From contig CM114274.1 in assembly GCA_050084515.1 (NCBI GenBank), positions 1,240,001-1,304,000 of the forward strand: a stretch of DNA of 64,000 nt, in the 5' to 3' direction. Below are positions 38,053 to 49,132 of the stretch, one piece after another. This stretch comes from Blasia pusilla. Lineage: Eukaryota; Marchantiophyta; Marchantiopsida; Blasiales. Within the stretch, counting starts at the first letter, position 1. Each line of letters opens with the position of its first letter. The position numbers were made by a program, and so were the translations under genes. The notes beneath the pieces were generated by a model. That model made no database searches, was not told the origin of the DNA, and worked only from the letters and a program-made list of their open reading frames with translations.

Positions 38053-38750
38053 GTGGAGGCCATATTGCGTATTTCCTGCCCAACAGATGTGAGTCGAGTT
38101 CGAGCTTTCATGGGATTAGCGAACTACTACCGACGATACAGAAAGGGCTTTAGTGTGATTGCGAAGGCACTAACTTTGCTGACTAGATTGTTCCAGGAGT
38201 GGTTTTGGGGAGATCATCAAGAGCGAGCATTTGAGAAGCTCAAGGACAGATAGACGTCTTCGCCCATTTTGAGGAGACCTATGCATGATCGTCCGTTCCA
38301 ATTACATACGGACGGGAGTATGTTGGGGTTAGGAGTGATGCTCACTAAGAGAGATGATGAGGGAAAGGAGTTCGTAGTGGCATATGTGAGCCACTCAAAC
38401 AATGCTACGGAGGCAAAGTACAATTTATATGAGGTGGAGTGCTTAGCTGTAGTATAGGCACCGGCCCATTTCAGATGTTGTTTTTTTGGTAACCCTTTCA
38501 CGCTCATTAGTGATCATCAGCCACTCGGATGGTTGATGGAGTGTGACAAGCTTACAGGGAGGCTTTCCAAATGGTCACTCTTGTTGCAAGATTATAATTT
38601 TCAAGTTTCCCATCGCCTAGGACATTTGAACCAGGATGCAACCGGGTTGAGTTGTAACCCATGGACGAGCCAGAGTGATGCAACTGGAGCGCGGTGGCAT
38701 GGTGAGAGTGATGAGAAGATGATGTTGGGTTGGCACTCATTTGCCTAATT
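38053..38750 (+). pseudogene. RNase H domain (PHD-finger element)
   Basis: Reads RAFMGLANYYRRYRKGF (RT thumb/connection), then FQLHTDGSMLGLGVMLTKRD, YNLYEVECLAVV and SDHQPLGWLM. A TAG at 38,455-38,457 falls where relatives have Trp (VVWA), a one-base TGG-to-TAG change. Another TAG at 38,251-38,253 precedes TSSPIL. Confidence 0.75.
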
Positions 38751-39019
38751 TTTTTTGTTGGCTATGTTAGGTTAGCATGAGGTATCCACTATAGGAGGGA
38801 GGTTGGATGGTGAACCTCACATCCAGATGCCACTAAGGAGTCGACAAGGACTCAAGACATACACCATAATGAGATGGTCTTGGAGTACGTGTGCATTTGT
38901 GTCTTAGCAAGCACGGTGGATGCCAGAGAGCGGGATCGAGTCCTACAACGAGCTAGGAGGTTTAGGTGGGAGGGAACGCATGGGCTTTGAGTATGGGAGG
39001 ATGGACGAGTGCGGATGGT

Positions 39020-40150
39020 GCCACATCTTCTGTAGTGAGCACGAGTCATGAGACATGCTCACAAGGATAAGGCTTTTTGGAGTCAAGTGTACATATAGCT
39101 TATTTAGATTTTGTATTGGTGGCATGGTATGCAGACTGATGTTCAAAAATTTGTAGCGAGATGCATCGTATGTAATAGGATGTGGGCATTGTTCAATGCT
39201 CGAGCACTACACTTGCATCCTCTACCGATCATGGGATTAGGGTATTGCTCAAGTTTAGACTTTGTAGGGCCTTTATCATTGACAAGGCGCCATAGTCGGT
39301 ACGAGTTGGTCATGGTGGAGCACTTCTCCAAGTGGATTGAGTTGGTAGCGTTGCCAAATAGGTCAAATAAGGGAGCGGCTTAAGCATTTCTTGATAAAGT
39401 GCTTAGTCATTTCGGCGCACTAGGAGAGGTGTTGACATACCAGGGTACTGAGTTTAGGGATGAATTTTAGGCCTTGTGTGATCAGGCTCTGATAGATCAT
39501 TGTATGACTTCTTGAGATTATTCAGAGGCAGACGGTTTGGCAAAGAAAGTTGTGCAGATGGTGGAGAGAGCATTGCGCAAGTATGGACTGCAAAGAGGAC
39601 ACTTGGGAGATTGTGACCTACATTTGTAGTGGTTGGAGATGGGTTATCGCTTCAATTGGCAGGCATCCTTGGCATCATTTTCACCATATTTCTTGCTCTA
39701 TGGGAGAGAGCCAAAGTTATTGTCGTCTATTTGACGAGATATGGTTGAGATCCTTGACCTCGACAATCTAGACGTATGGGTGCGAGTGTGTTCTCAATGG
39801 GTTGAGCTCTTTTAGAGAGTCATGTCTATGGCGTTTGAGAACTTGGCCATCGCTCAACATCACGATACTTTGAGATACGCGACTACGCGTGGAGGAGGCT
39901 ATCGATAAGGGATTTGGAAATTCCATCCTAGGGATTATGTCTACCTACAACAAACAACACCGACAACATTAGACATGATGGCGGGACACACTATTCTGTG
40001 AGTGCGAGTGATTTTACCTTCAGGAGTCTTTGTTTTAAAGGGTCGTGATGGTACCGTTTGGAAAGATCATGTGTGTAATTGTGCGCCATGTTATCTTCCG
40101 AACGTAAATAGGAGTATTGATCTGAGCTTAGTAGTTGTTCTTGCAGGTTT
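39020..40150 (+). pseudogene. Integrase with lost active-site residues (PHD-finger element)
   Basis: ARCIVCNRMW carries the zinc-binding CxxC. The core follows: SLDFVGPL (first Asp), then LTYQGTEFRDEF, where the second catalytic Asp is Tyr, and ADGLAKKVVQMV, where the catalytic Glu is Lys. Further on, YFLLYGREPKL and DYVYLQQTTPTTLD mark the C-terminal domain. At least six in-frame stops are present, several as TGA or TAG at expected Arg or Gln. Confidence 0.75.
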
Positions 40151-40154
40151 AAGA

Positions 40155-40288
40155 TGCATGTTGTGTGGGTTTCCAAAGGAGTAGCCACGATGCTAGTATG
40201 TGATGGGTGTTCTCGAGGATGGTATATGTCGTGTTTGACGCCGCCCCTTAACTTGGTTTCTTAGGGACATTGGCTTTGTCCCAGATGT
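40155..40288 (+). pseudogene. PHD finger at the C-terminus of the Ty3/gypsy pol
   Basis: Cys pairs CMLC, CDGC and CPRC, with SRGWYMSC and LTPPLNLV between, follow the C4HC3 spacing of PHD fingers, which read histone H3 tails. The zinc-binding His is Tyr (TAT at 40,223-40,225, a CAT-to-TAT change), there is a one-base frameshift between the first and second Cys pairs, and a TAG at 40,262-40,264 before GHWLCPRC. It stands where chromoviruses have a chromodomain, which suggests a targeting role in the ancestor. Confidence 0.75.
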
Positions 40289-40745
40289 ACATAGGTGTGA
40301 TAGATAGATTATAAGATGAATCTTGATGGAGGAGAGGAAGAGAGGAGAGAGGAAAGTATCGTCAACCCAAATATATCATTTTTTTAAGAGAGTTTCCTTT
40401 TATTTGAAGAGATCTTCCTATGGGTTGAAGAGAAGGAGGAATTTTTTTGAACATATTTTACAATTATGTTCTCTTTTCTTATTCAATGCCACAAAATTTT
40501 TTTCCCTTCCCCATTTTGGAAACCCGTCTGAATCCGATATGTTGCAGCATACATGAAATATTTCTGTATCTAATATTCTACGAGCACATATTAAACTTGG
40601 AAAAATCATTGGAATCATAAGTGTGGAACAAATCACTTTTTCCATCCAAGGTCTGAAAACAAATATTATTTAAGCATGCTGATAAAAGATCACGTTCGTA
40701 GTGAAGAGTTTGCCATTTCCAAACTACACCTTTGATGTTGCATCC

Positions 40746-42314
40746 TCATAGTGGCTTGTTTAGGATACTTCGCACTTCTTTCAGGGACAAAATTGGTTGG
40801 TGGATTTCTATCCCCAGCTTCGACTCTCTTAAAGCTACGAGAAAAACATAGTACATGTGCTTACAAGGGAAATACTTTTTCCCACTTGTCTCTCTATGGA
40901 CAAAGTTATCAAAGGAACATGTGGGAAACCACCATAAGTGTACAACATACACCCCAGAAACATTGAAATTCATGGTGTTGTTCCTGACCCAATATATTCC
41001 TCGTATTCCATTCCCACTATGCACATATTTTGTGGCAAATATTTCCATGTTGGCCTCCCGAGCCGATGCAATTTGCTTTGCCCTCTCCATCGATGGCGTA
41101 CACATTCTGTTTCTCTTCACTCTATTTCTTGACTTGAACAGAAATAATGTATTTTAGATCATCCACCTCCTCTGCATACAAGTGCACATCAATCTTAGGT
41201 TGGATCCGAAATGCAATCTCTCCGTAATGCAAATATTTTCCGAACTCCCTCCGTCTACAAGTCTGAACTCTGCACTTGTAAAATTGTCGACTTCCTCCTG
41301 AGTGCAATTGGTTCCTACAACAATGTGCCAAATCATGGGGGTATTCCCTAGAGCTCCAATGCATTTGGATATGATTTCGGAAGTTCGTGATTCATTTGGG
41401 CACAAGAAGTACTTCGATTAATCCCCTGGCCTTGTAAAATGATCAAAGGTTTTCGGCCCCCAAAAGCGTGACAATAGTCGGCATGTCCTTGTACAGTTCC
41501 TATTCAAGAAGGTGCCGCATGCTCTCCTTATTGCATTATATCCAGCCCTGTAGAAGGATCCATGTCCGAGATTGCTTCGAGAGATATGCCACCTTTTCAG
41601 ATTGCAATCCATCTATATGACATGAATGCCATATTGTTGAATAGCCCCCGAGACTCGATTATAGGAAGTCATGTCTAGAGTGAAATTTGGAAATAAGACA
41701 TTTATAGATTTTGCAGAAGATACTCCAACTAGAACTTGGGAGCTATTTGGAGTTTATGAATATCTCGGTGGGGTGATCTCATCATCTAGGTCGATCACCA
41801 GCTTGGTTCCTCGATGCTGACGCTTGACTTGTCTGAAGGCAAGGTTCTTATCTTGTCTCTAGAAGTATCACTAAGATTGCTCTACAACCATTTGTATTGG
41901 ATGTCTTGAAACAATCCAACAAATGTCTCCACCAATGTGGATATCTTTCTCTAGAGGAGTTCCCGCAATGCATCGATTGAATGCTTCGACATACATTTTC
42001 TCATCTCCAGATTTCACAGCGGCCCTAACATAGAGTTCATAAATCAAAGCCCCTTTTCCCTTGGTTACACCTTTGGTGAGAAATATATGTGATGCCGTAG
42101 ATTGTAGCATTGCTCTCGCGTAGTCTTCTTCGTATGCCTCCGCCAGGGAGTTTTTGGCATGCTTGTGGTGACCTCCAAGATGAATGGACACTCTCAACTC
42201 CACTTGTATTGGGCAGAGGGCATCCTCATGAATGTTCAGTCCCTGCACATGCCAAATTCTTAAGTGAGGGAGAATCACAAAACCAAGAAATGCATACACT
42301 AGAGGATATTGCAA
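40746..42314 (-). pseudogene. Mutator-like transposase remnant
   Basis: Pieces on the - strand at 41,871-42,314, 41,154-41,405 and 40,746-41,120. The last carries YFPCKHMYYVFLVAL preceded by a Cys about 20 residues earlier, resembling the SWIM zinc finger (CxC...CxH) found at the end of MULE transposases, though the first pair is reduced to one Cys. I did not find the DDE core. The family call rests on this one motif and the general layout. Confidence 0.4.
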
Positions 42315-42600
42315 AACTTTGGAATCCGACGAGTAGACATAAGTTGCAACCTATTTGAATCCGACGAGTTACATAAGAAGTTGTTGCAATCCTTCACTAA
42401 TAGATGCAACCAGTCAGATTCACATATGTTGCACATATTTCTAGTTGGCAACCCATCAAAATCCGACATGTTACACACTCATACAACCCGTTGGATTCCG
42501 ACATGTTGGCAAGCATCCATGTTTCCAACCAATCAGATTCAGACAAGTTGTAAATATTGGTAGGTTGCAATCCGTCGAAATCCGATTTTTTCTGCCATCG
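42310..42600. repeat. Palindrome cluster, strongly decayed
   Basis: Six or more half-palindromes, such as AATCCGACGAGT, CAACCCGTTGGATTCCGACATGTTGG and GCAATCCGTCGAAATCCGA, at about 42,327-42,345, 42,350-42,375, 42,398-42,430, 42,449-42,475, 42,484-42,510 and 42,566-42,590. An isolated relic lies at 40,520-40,552. Arms mismatch more than in other clusters and G-to-A/C-to-T differences are common. Confidence 0.7.
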
Positions 42601-42609
42601 TTAGTTTGA

Positions 42610-43280
42610 TTACTCCATCCCGGTGAGTTTTTATATACCTCCCCCACTCTCTTGGCCACATTGTCCTTGATGTGTCTCTGAATGGCATCTATGATAGGAT
42701 GAGTGTGAGGCCCAACATGAACACACAACCTGGTGTAATCAGACGTAGAAGTGTAGTCACACACTATGAAAAAAATATAAGCGAGACACCTTCCAACATA
42801 GAAAGGGGAGGCTTGACATTGAGGACATCAATGGCCATCGGCGGCATGGTTGCATTGACCGCATATGGAGTTTCTGCATTTTGGGGGAAGAATTGCGAGG
42901 TATTGACAACCCCGTTTCACTCAAGGAAAGGGCATCTAGGACTTCTACACTCTAAGGGTCCAACGCATTAGCAATGAGACAAAATCCAAGGATCACTTGG
43001 GATCGAAGGACTCATCCGCTGCAATCTGCACCATCAGTTATAGTCGGATTTTTCTATCCATACCCTTCAAGCGTCCTCCATCTTTCTTCTGAGCAAGACC
43101 TGCAAGTGGATGCAGCTCAAAAATGAAATTTCCATCATATATCGTTGGAAACTCATCCACAATCACAAGCATCGAATCTCCAAATCCATGCATTCTTTAT
43201 TGCAACAACTAAACATTTATAGTTACAACGGGTTATCGGCCCAAGCTCCTGGTCACAAGTTATGTCCTTTGCTTCACCAT
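42610..43280. other. Between the transposase remnant and the chromovirus; no gene seen
   Basis: Only short unrelated frames. If the chromovirus had an LTR at this end it should be here, but I see no copy at the other end to confirm it. Confidence 0.3.
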
Positions 43281-43310
43281 GTACTAACGCGTGTGCCTAT
43301 CTTGCATCCA

Positions 43311-43461
43311 TTTGAAGTCTCGCAACGCTTTTTGCGCGTGTTCAAGATCCGCCTCCGCAATCCAAGTCGCCTCTTTCACATGGTTGCCTTTCCACTTGAC
43401 CAATTACTCGTACTTGGCGGCTCTACGTCTAGAACGCAGAATGGTCTCAACCTCAAACTCT
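43311..43461 (-). pseudogene. Chromodomain of the chromovirus
   Basis: After HVLLLKKCLQD the reverse strand reads FEVETILRSRRRAAKYE, a stop, then LVKWKG and EATWIAEADLEHAQKAL. This is the chromodomain pattern (binding methylated histone tails and steering integration). The stop (TAA) falls at the conserved Tyr before LVKWKG. Confidence 0.8.
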
Positions 43462-43507
43462 GGTTTGTCATTTTTTTGATGACCAGTTGTGGTCTGAACA
43501 CCATCCT

Positions 43508-45137
43508 TCATTTCGGACGTACATTGTCTTGAAGACACTTCTTCAATAATAACACATGGAAAGTCGGGTGAATCTTGAACTCGTTTGGCAGCTCCAATGT
43601 GTACACATCCTCAAACGGCTTTGCCTTGATCACATACGGTCCGGCATACTTGGCTAACAATTTTGCAGAAAATTCCTTCGGAAGAGTGAGATTCTTTACA
43701 CTCAACCACACTTGTTCCCCAACTTGGAAACTCACTTGGCGCCAACTTTTATTAGCATGCTTCACGTATCTTACTTGAGCCTTGGCAAGACTTTTCCTCG
43801 CTTGCTCTTGTCGTTCCTGCATTTCCACTGATAAACATTCCGCCATTGCTTGACCAGTGTGTGTCGATGTAGCGCCCCTCGAAAGAGCTAAGTCAAGAGG
43901 CCCTTTTGGTTTTCTTTGATACACCAGAAGAAACGGAGATTCTCCGGTTGCAAAATGTTTGGTCGAGTTGTAACAATACTCAGCCATACTTAGTCACTTG
44001 GCCCAATCTCTTTGGTACGCACTCACGTAATTCCTTAAGAATTGGTTCACGACCGAGTTTACTTTTTCCGTTTGAGGATGGAAGGCCGTACTAAAGCTGA
44101 GTTTGGTTCGGAACCTCCTGAATAGATGTTTCCAAAAGGCACTGGTAAACTTCGGATCTTGATCAGACACAATGCTCCTAGGAAATCTGTGAGCTTGCCA
44201 CCAACCATCCAGGAATAGTCGGGAAGTCGTGTAGGCCGTCGTAGACTCTCTCGTCGGCACAAACCTCCCCAACTTGCTAAACCCGATCAACTATCACAAG
44301 TATAGCATTGTATCCCTTGGATTTCGGAAGACTCGTAATGAAATCCATGCTAATGCTTTGCAAGGGTCCCTCCGAGATCGGCAAAGGACAAAGTAAGCCT
44401 TGTTTCTTCGCATAAGAAACTTTGTTCGCCTGACAGGTCACGCAGGTTTTCACCTATTGAGCAACATCTTCCTTCATGTTGGGCCACAAGAACCTCTTGG
44501 CCAAAACAACAAGAGTGGATTTCTCCCCTTTTTGTCTTGCCAAAGTTCCATCATGACATTCCACAAACACCTTGGTCCGTAGCTTGCCTTGGCCTACATA
44601 GATCCTGCTCTGCTTAAACCTTAGCAAGCCGAGTCTCAAACTTACATTGGCCTCCTTCTTGCCCCACTTCAACTTCCCAAGGTACTCCCTCCTTTGCGCA
44701 TCCTTCATGTATCCTTCACGAATCCTTCTTTCCAGGTCTGTTTCATTAGGGGAGATTTCTCTCAACACTTGTGTTGTCGATGGTATATGCTCATCCCTAC
44801 GACTTGACGCATCTGGAATGATATTTTCTTTCCCCGGCTTGTGGATTAGCTCCACATTTATCAACGCCAAGGTATCATGCCATCGAAGCTGCTTTGGTGT
44901 TATGCGATCCTGGGTCTCAAAATACTTGAGCGATATGTTATCGGTGAATACTCGAGTCTTGTGAAGTCCCAGATAGTGACGCCAATTCCTCAAGCAATGA
45001 ACCACCGCAAACAACTCTTTCTCATGAGTGGGCCATCTCCTTTTGGTGTCACTAAGCTTCTTGCTCTCGTATACTACAGGTCTCCCTTTTTGCACCAACA
45101 TTCCTGCAATCACAAAATCACTAGCATTAGTGTGCAC
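43508..45137 (-). pseudogene. RNase H and integrase of the chromovirus
   Basis: RNase H reads MHTNASDFVIAGMLVQKG, where the first Asp of the usual HTDAS is Asn, then WPTHEKELFAVVHCLRNW and FTDNISLKYF. Integrase follows: FLWPNMKEDVA, CVTCQANK, MDFITSLPK (Asp 1), SDQDPKFTSAFW (Asp 2) and FHPQTEKVN. The last block lacks the four residues usually found between HPQT and the catalytic Glu region, a 12-bp deletion. MAEYCYNSTKHFATGESPF marks the C-terminal part. Confidence 0.85.
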
Positions 45138-45427
45138 CTCGAACGGTTGGTCAAACTCTAGTGTTTCGGAACTGGTTCCTACAAGAGGATCTCTTTGACT
45201 CGATTGAACGCTTTATCCACTTCCTTGGTCCATGTTGTGTTGGAAAATTTTGCGATTCTCCAATCTGTGAGAGGTTTCACTATTCCCGAAAAGTTCTTCA
45301 CGTATGTCCTGTAAAACTAGACCGCTCTGATGAACCTCCTCATCCCCTTCACAATGGAAGGCGGTTCCCATTTGGCAATCGTGCTTACCTTCTCCATGTT
45401 TGGACTCACTCCATCTACTCTAACTAC

Positions 45428-46573
45428 CTACCCCAAGAACTTGATCTTTGTCAAACCAAACTCACTCTTATCCGCATTTGCATACAGCTTGCTCGCCCTA
45501 AGTTTCTCAAACACCGTCTTCAAATGTCGAGCGTGCTCCTCTAGTGTTTTCGAATAGATGAGTATGTCATGTATGTAGATGATCACAAACACATCCGTCT
45601 CCTTATGAAAGATGGAGTTCATCAAAGTGGTGAACGTCAGAGGCGCATTACAAAGACTGAAAGGCATTACCACAAACTCGAACGAACCATATCTCATTCT
45701 ACACGCAGTCTTCTCTACATTCGCTTCGGAAATCCGAATCTGATAATATCCTGATCGCAGGTCGATCCGACTGAAATACTTGGCACCTGAAAATCAATCA
45801 AAGAGGTCATCCATCCTCGGGAGAGGATAGTTGTTCCTTACCGTCACTTTATTCAGTGTCCGATAATCAACACAGAGTCTCAACTTCCCATCCTTCTTCT
45901 TCACAAAGAAAATGGGCGCTCCATAAGGTGACTTGCTAGTTTGGATGTAACCCCTCTCTAGGAGTTCACCCAAGTATTTCTTCAACTCAGCAAGTTCTTC
46001 TTGATTCAACCTATATGGTGCCTTTGAAGGTGGTTGAGATCCGGGTATTACCTCTATCTTATGATCAACTGCCCTATGTGGTGGTAACTCAGTCGAAAGC
46101 TCCTTAGTCAACACATCTCCAAATTGTTTCACCACTCTCTTGAGTGTTTCAAGGATTCCCCTTGAAGCTGAGTTCTGATCTCTATGTCTCACGCTTGCAT
46201 CATCCTCTACTTGTCTCATCAAGCAAAGGAATCCTTCCTCTAACTCAGCCAAACTCGTCCTCGTGATGGCGTTCACCAACTCCGTATGTCTAGGAACCTC
46301 ACGAACCAATTTGACGTTCGTCTGTTTTCCGTTAATCAAGACGCTCAACCTCAAAGGTCTTTGCCTCAGTTCCACCTCATACACATCCAAGATTTTTTTC
46401 CCCAAGACTCCATTGATTCCGTCCATGTCGCAAACTGTGAAATTCTCCTTCAACTCAAATATTCTGTATCTCACAACTAGCCCTAAAACCAAATCTGACG
46501 TCTGGTGGGACTTGCCTCTTGCGAATCCTACCCTAATGGGTTCATCCACCTTAGTGGTTGGCAATCCCAACAT
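45428..46573 (-). pseudogene. Reverse transcriptase of the chromovirus
   Basis: [34 protein letters not shown] and [12 protein letters not shown] lead into the fingers, then MPFSLCNAPLTF (motif B) and IIYIHDILIYSKTLEEH (motif C). Motif C reads YIHD where YxDD is needed, so the first catalytic Asp is His and the enzyme is dead. A stop and shift near 45,790 separate the two halves. Confidence 0.9.
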
Positions 46574-47060
46574 TTCATGATTCTCGGGCTGAAGAATGAG
46601 TGCGAAGCACCTGTATCAACAAGCAACATCACATCGCGATTAGCGATCTTGGATCCTAGGTAAACCAAATTGGGCGTTCTCTTGGTGACTTGGAGAGATG
46701 TATCCAGATGTCCCGCCAATAAGTGCTTAGCAGCAAACGCAATCATACTTGGTTCACTAACCTTGGGCCTCACACATTCCTTAGCCATATGCACGGGTTC
46801 GTCACAATTGTAGCAAATCGCTTTGGCATTTGTTGCTAGGGTAAGAGACCCTCTGTGGTCACGCTCACCCCCATTCCAAACCCTCTTGGATGTCCCTTTT
46901 TTTTCGGAAACTTCGAAAAAAAATTTGGCTCAAAGGGTTTTTGGTTTTGGACTTCATGGTCCCTTGTTTGCTCTGCTAGTCTCAGAAGTCTCAGATGGCT
47001 GGACACTCTCAACGCTGATCTGCATCCAAACACGCACTCTGGTTAGTCGGGTCTTGGATC
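46528..47060 (-). pseudogene. Gag zinc knuckle and aspartic protease of the chromovirus
   Basis: AICYNCDEPVHMAKEC is a C-x2-C-x4-H-x4-C nucleocapsid knuckle. It is followed by [20 protein letters not shown] with ASHSFFSP, the DTGA protease active site. The upstream frame RVSSHLRLLRLAEQTRD is the typical gag end. The protease motif is intact but the frame stops soon after. Confidence 0.8.
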
Positions 47061-47114
47061 AATCAGCGGGCTAACTTTATGAGTTCTTGTCTCGGTCTCT
47101 CATCAAGCTCAACC

Positions 47115-47345
47115 TTCCTTATTTCGCGGTTTACAACACGGGCAAGTCTAGAAAGACTTGGGACAGACTTTCTGGTCGGTTTAGGAACCGCAAACGACAT
47201 TTTGCGCCTTGCGGTTCCAACTGTCCGATGGATATCCAATGAGTCCCTAATCAAGACTGGCACAAAGTGAATCTCGGGTTGGAATCCAAGTGTGGCGTAC
47301 AAAGTCCACTCCCTTGGATCAGGTTTGGGTTTCGAGTTCCAACGC
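47115..47345 (+). repeat. Dispersed repeat R1, copy 2
   Basis: Aligns with 60,690-60,930 (+) and 130-395 (-): CAAGTCTAGAAAGACTTGGG, AACGACATTTTGCG, GCGGTTCCAACTGTCCGATGG and TGGATCAGGTTTGGG-type blocks. It sits between the truncated gag of the chromovirus and the promoter of the ParB-like gene. Confidence 0.65.
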
Positions 47346-47411
47346 CAAACTCTCGTTCCATCATGTGCCTCAAAATACGTCCCGTTCCCGTCCCAAACAC
47401 GGCGGAGGTGC

Positions 47412-47570
47412 GCAACATGTCGGTCTCCGACGGCTTGCGCGGGTACCTCGCGTTGTTTTCCAAAGACAACGGAGGCGCTCAACCCGTCGGTCTCTGACGG
47501 GTTGCTCGCGCACGTGGCAACGTACCCAGGATGGCGGAGCCGCGCAACCTGTCGGACTCCAACGGGTTGC
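47412..47570. repeat. Palindrome cluster upstream of copy B
   Basis: Three palindromes at 47,412-47,438, 47,480-47,505 and 47,543-47,570, all within 250 bp upstream of a TATA box. Arms: GCAACATGTCGG/CCGACGGCTTGC, CAACCCGTCGG/CTGACGGGTTG, GCAACCTGTCGG/CCAACGGGTTGC. Confidence 0.85.
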
Positions 47571-47659
47571 GATTTTGCACGTCCGGACTTCCGTAACATC
47601 CGGCACGTCACCGTCGAAAGGACGACGGGACCCAACGGTCAGCCCAACGGCTAGAAAAG

Positions 47660-47667
47660 TATAAATA
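47660..47667 (+). promoter_or_regulatory. TATA box of the ParB-like gene, copy B
   Basis: TATAAATA in a plain context, 282 bp upstream of the ATG at 47,942. The following 40 bp (GACAGAAATCGCTCATTTTC) would hold the transcription start. No competing TATA box was seen in the leader. Confidence 0.55.
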
Positions 47668-49132
47668 GGACAGAAATCGCTCATTTTCGGTTTCTCATTT
47701 CGCGATCTTCATTCCTCACTCCTCACTCTCCCGCGCAGCAACTGATCAGATACGAAGGGGCATTTCACGCGGCAACACATCGCGAGTCGATAGGAGGGAA
47801 CGAGAGCGAGACGGTTCGACCGAGCGATATCGGGACGATTCGAGTTAACCATCAAGGCGAGACGAGCTCCCATCTCGACATCAGCAAGGCGACTGATCAA
47901 GGGATTTGTCGTGGGCATAGGTGGAGGCATTTTCGGAAAAAATGACGAGGAAAAAAACACAAGCCAACAAGTCTGGGAGCTTCACTCCCAAGTCCATTAG
48001 GACTCCTATGTCAGCTTCTCCTGGGCCTCGTTTGGCGAATGAAATTAGGCAACAGGAAATCGAGGAGCGGGAAAGGGAAGCGGAGATGCACAACCAAGTG
48101 CTTCTGGCGAGGCGTGTTCAAGCGGCGCTAGATAAGCGAGCGAAACTAAGAGGCCGAGACGTCGCAGGCCTTGAAGAAAAGGATCGCCGGAAAAAGAGAG
48201 AAAAGAAGCGTCCGGGCGCGTCGGTGAGAGAGGGCAGAATTGGCTAAAGCGAGGCGGGAAAAAGCGATAGCCATTGGCGATAGCCAGCCCGCCCAACCGC
48301 AAGTGTTGAGATGCGGAAATGTCCCCCGAAGTCGGGGACACAATCAACATAGTGGAATCAACACCAGTTCAAATCGATGACGACGAGGTCATGAGGACCG
48401 CCCGGCGTGGAGATGGTGGACATGGCCGAAGAAGCCGGAGAGCGGTCATTTCGACTCAAGCCGGCAGAAGACATCGACCTCTATCGGATCGACGAGTTCC
48501 CGGTCGATTTGCCGGCCCTGTCTCGAGACAAGTTAGTGGTCAAGAAACCGACTCCATTTTCGGCGGGTAAGAGAGGTTAGGTTTTTGAATTATGTGAATT
48601 GCAATTCATTGGGATTTCGGTGTAGCTTATTCCTCTTGTCCCGGTTCGACGGTGGTAAAGCAGATGGCGGTCATGGAGGGCCCAACGCCCCAAGGATTCC
48701 ACTCTGCGATTAAGGACAATGGAATACGTCCCGCGAATATAGTCCGCGAGGACATCGCAAAGCTAAAACAATCGGCGGCGACAACATCCTCGTGGACAGC
48801 TTTCCTCCCTTCTATGTTCGGACTTACGACGAGCATGGAACCCAAGCTCAGTTCGAGGAGGACTTGGAAAATCTCGACACATTCGGAGGATGCGAGACCA
48901 GGACTTGAAGGCAAGTTGAGGGCACGGAATTCAGCCTGGATGAGGAATGCATTTCTTCATCTCGGGATGGAAATCACGAGTTCATGGCGTGGACCAAGTT
49001 TTGGAGGAGCGCCCCAACTCATTGAGGCACATTTTGCGTGAAGGCGGTGGTCCTTCACCCATACCCTCATCACATGGCGGCGGTGGAGATGGCAATGCAT
49101 GCCATGAACACGTGAGTATCTTTAACACTTTT

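Larger units (their letters stand above)
36960..40294 (+). mobile_element. Decayed Ty3/gypsy retrotransposon pol with C-terminal PHD finger
   Basis: Order seen: reverse transcriptase (37,286-38,043), RNase H (38,053-38,750), integrase (39,020-40,150), PHD finger (40,155-40,288), stop at 40,292. Just upstream of the polymerase, 36,990-37,110 reads QRLVGRI and ASMDFIGHVTRALRDG. This resembles the last motif of a C5-cytosine methyltransferase, but only weakly. No gag or LTRs were recognised at the ends, so this is an internal fragment. Many stops and shifts make it non-functional. Several stops lie where the family has Trp, Gln or Arg, as expected from C-to-T or G-to-A change. Confidence 0.8.
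43290..47060 (-). mobile_element. Decayed Ty3/gypsy chromovirus (gag end to chromodomain)
   Basis: Read on the - strand from 47,060 downward: end of gag with a zinc knuckle (near 46,760-46,815), protease, reverse transcriptase, RNase H, integrase and chromodomain (about 43,311-43,461). This is the canonical order of plant chromoviruses. Gag is truncated upstream at about 47,060 and no paired LTRs were seen. Stops and shifts occur throughout. Confidence 0.9.

Noticed and set aside
46263-46580. + strand frames across 43.5-46.8 kb
   Set aside because: They are antisense shadows of the chromovirus polyprotein on the - strand.
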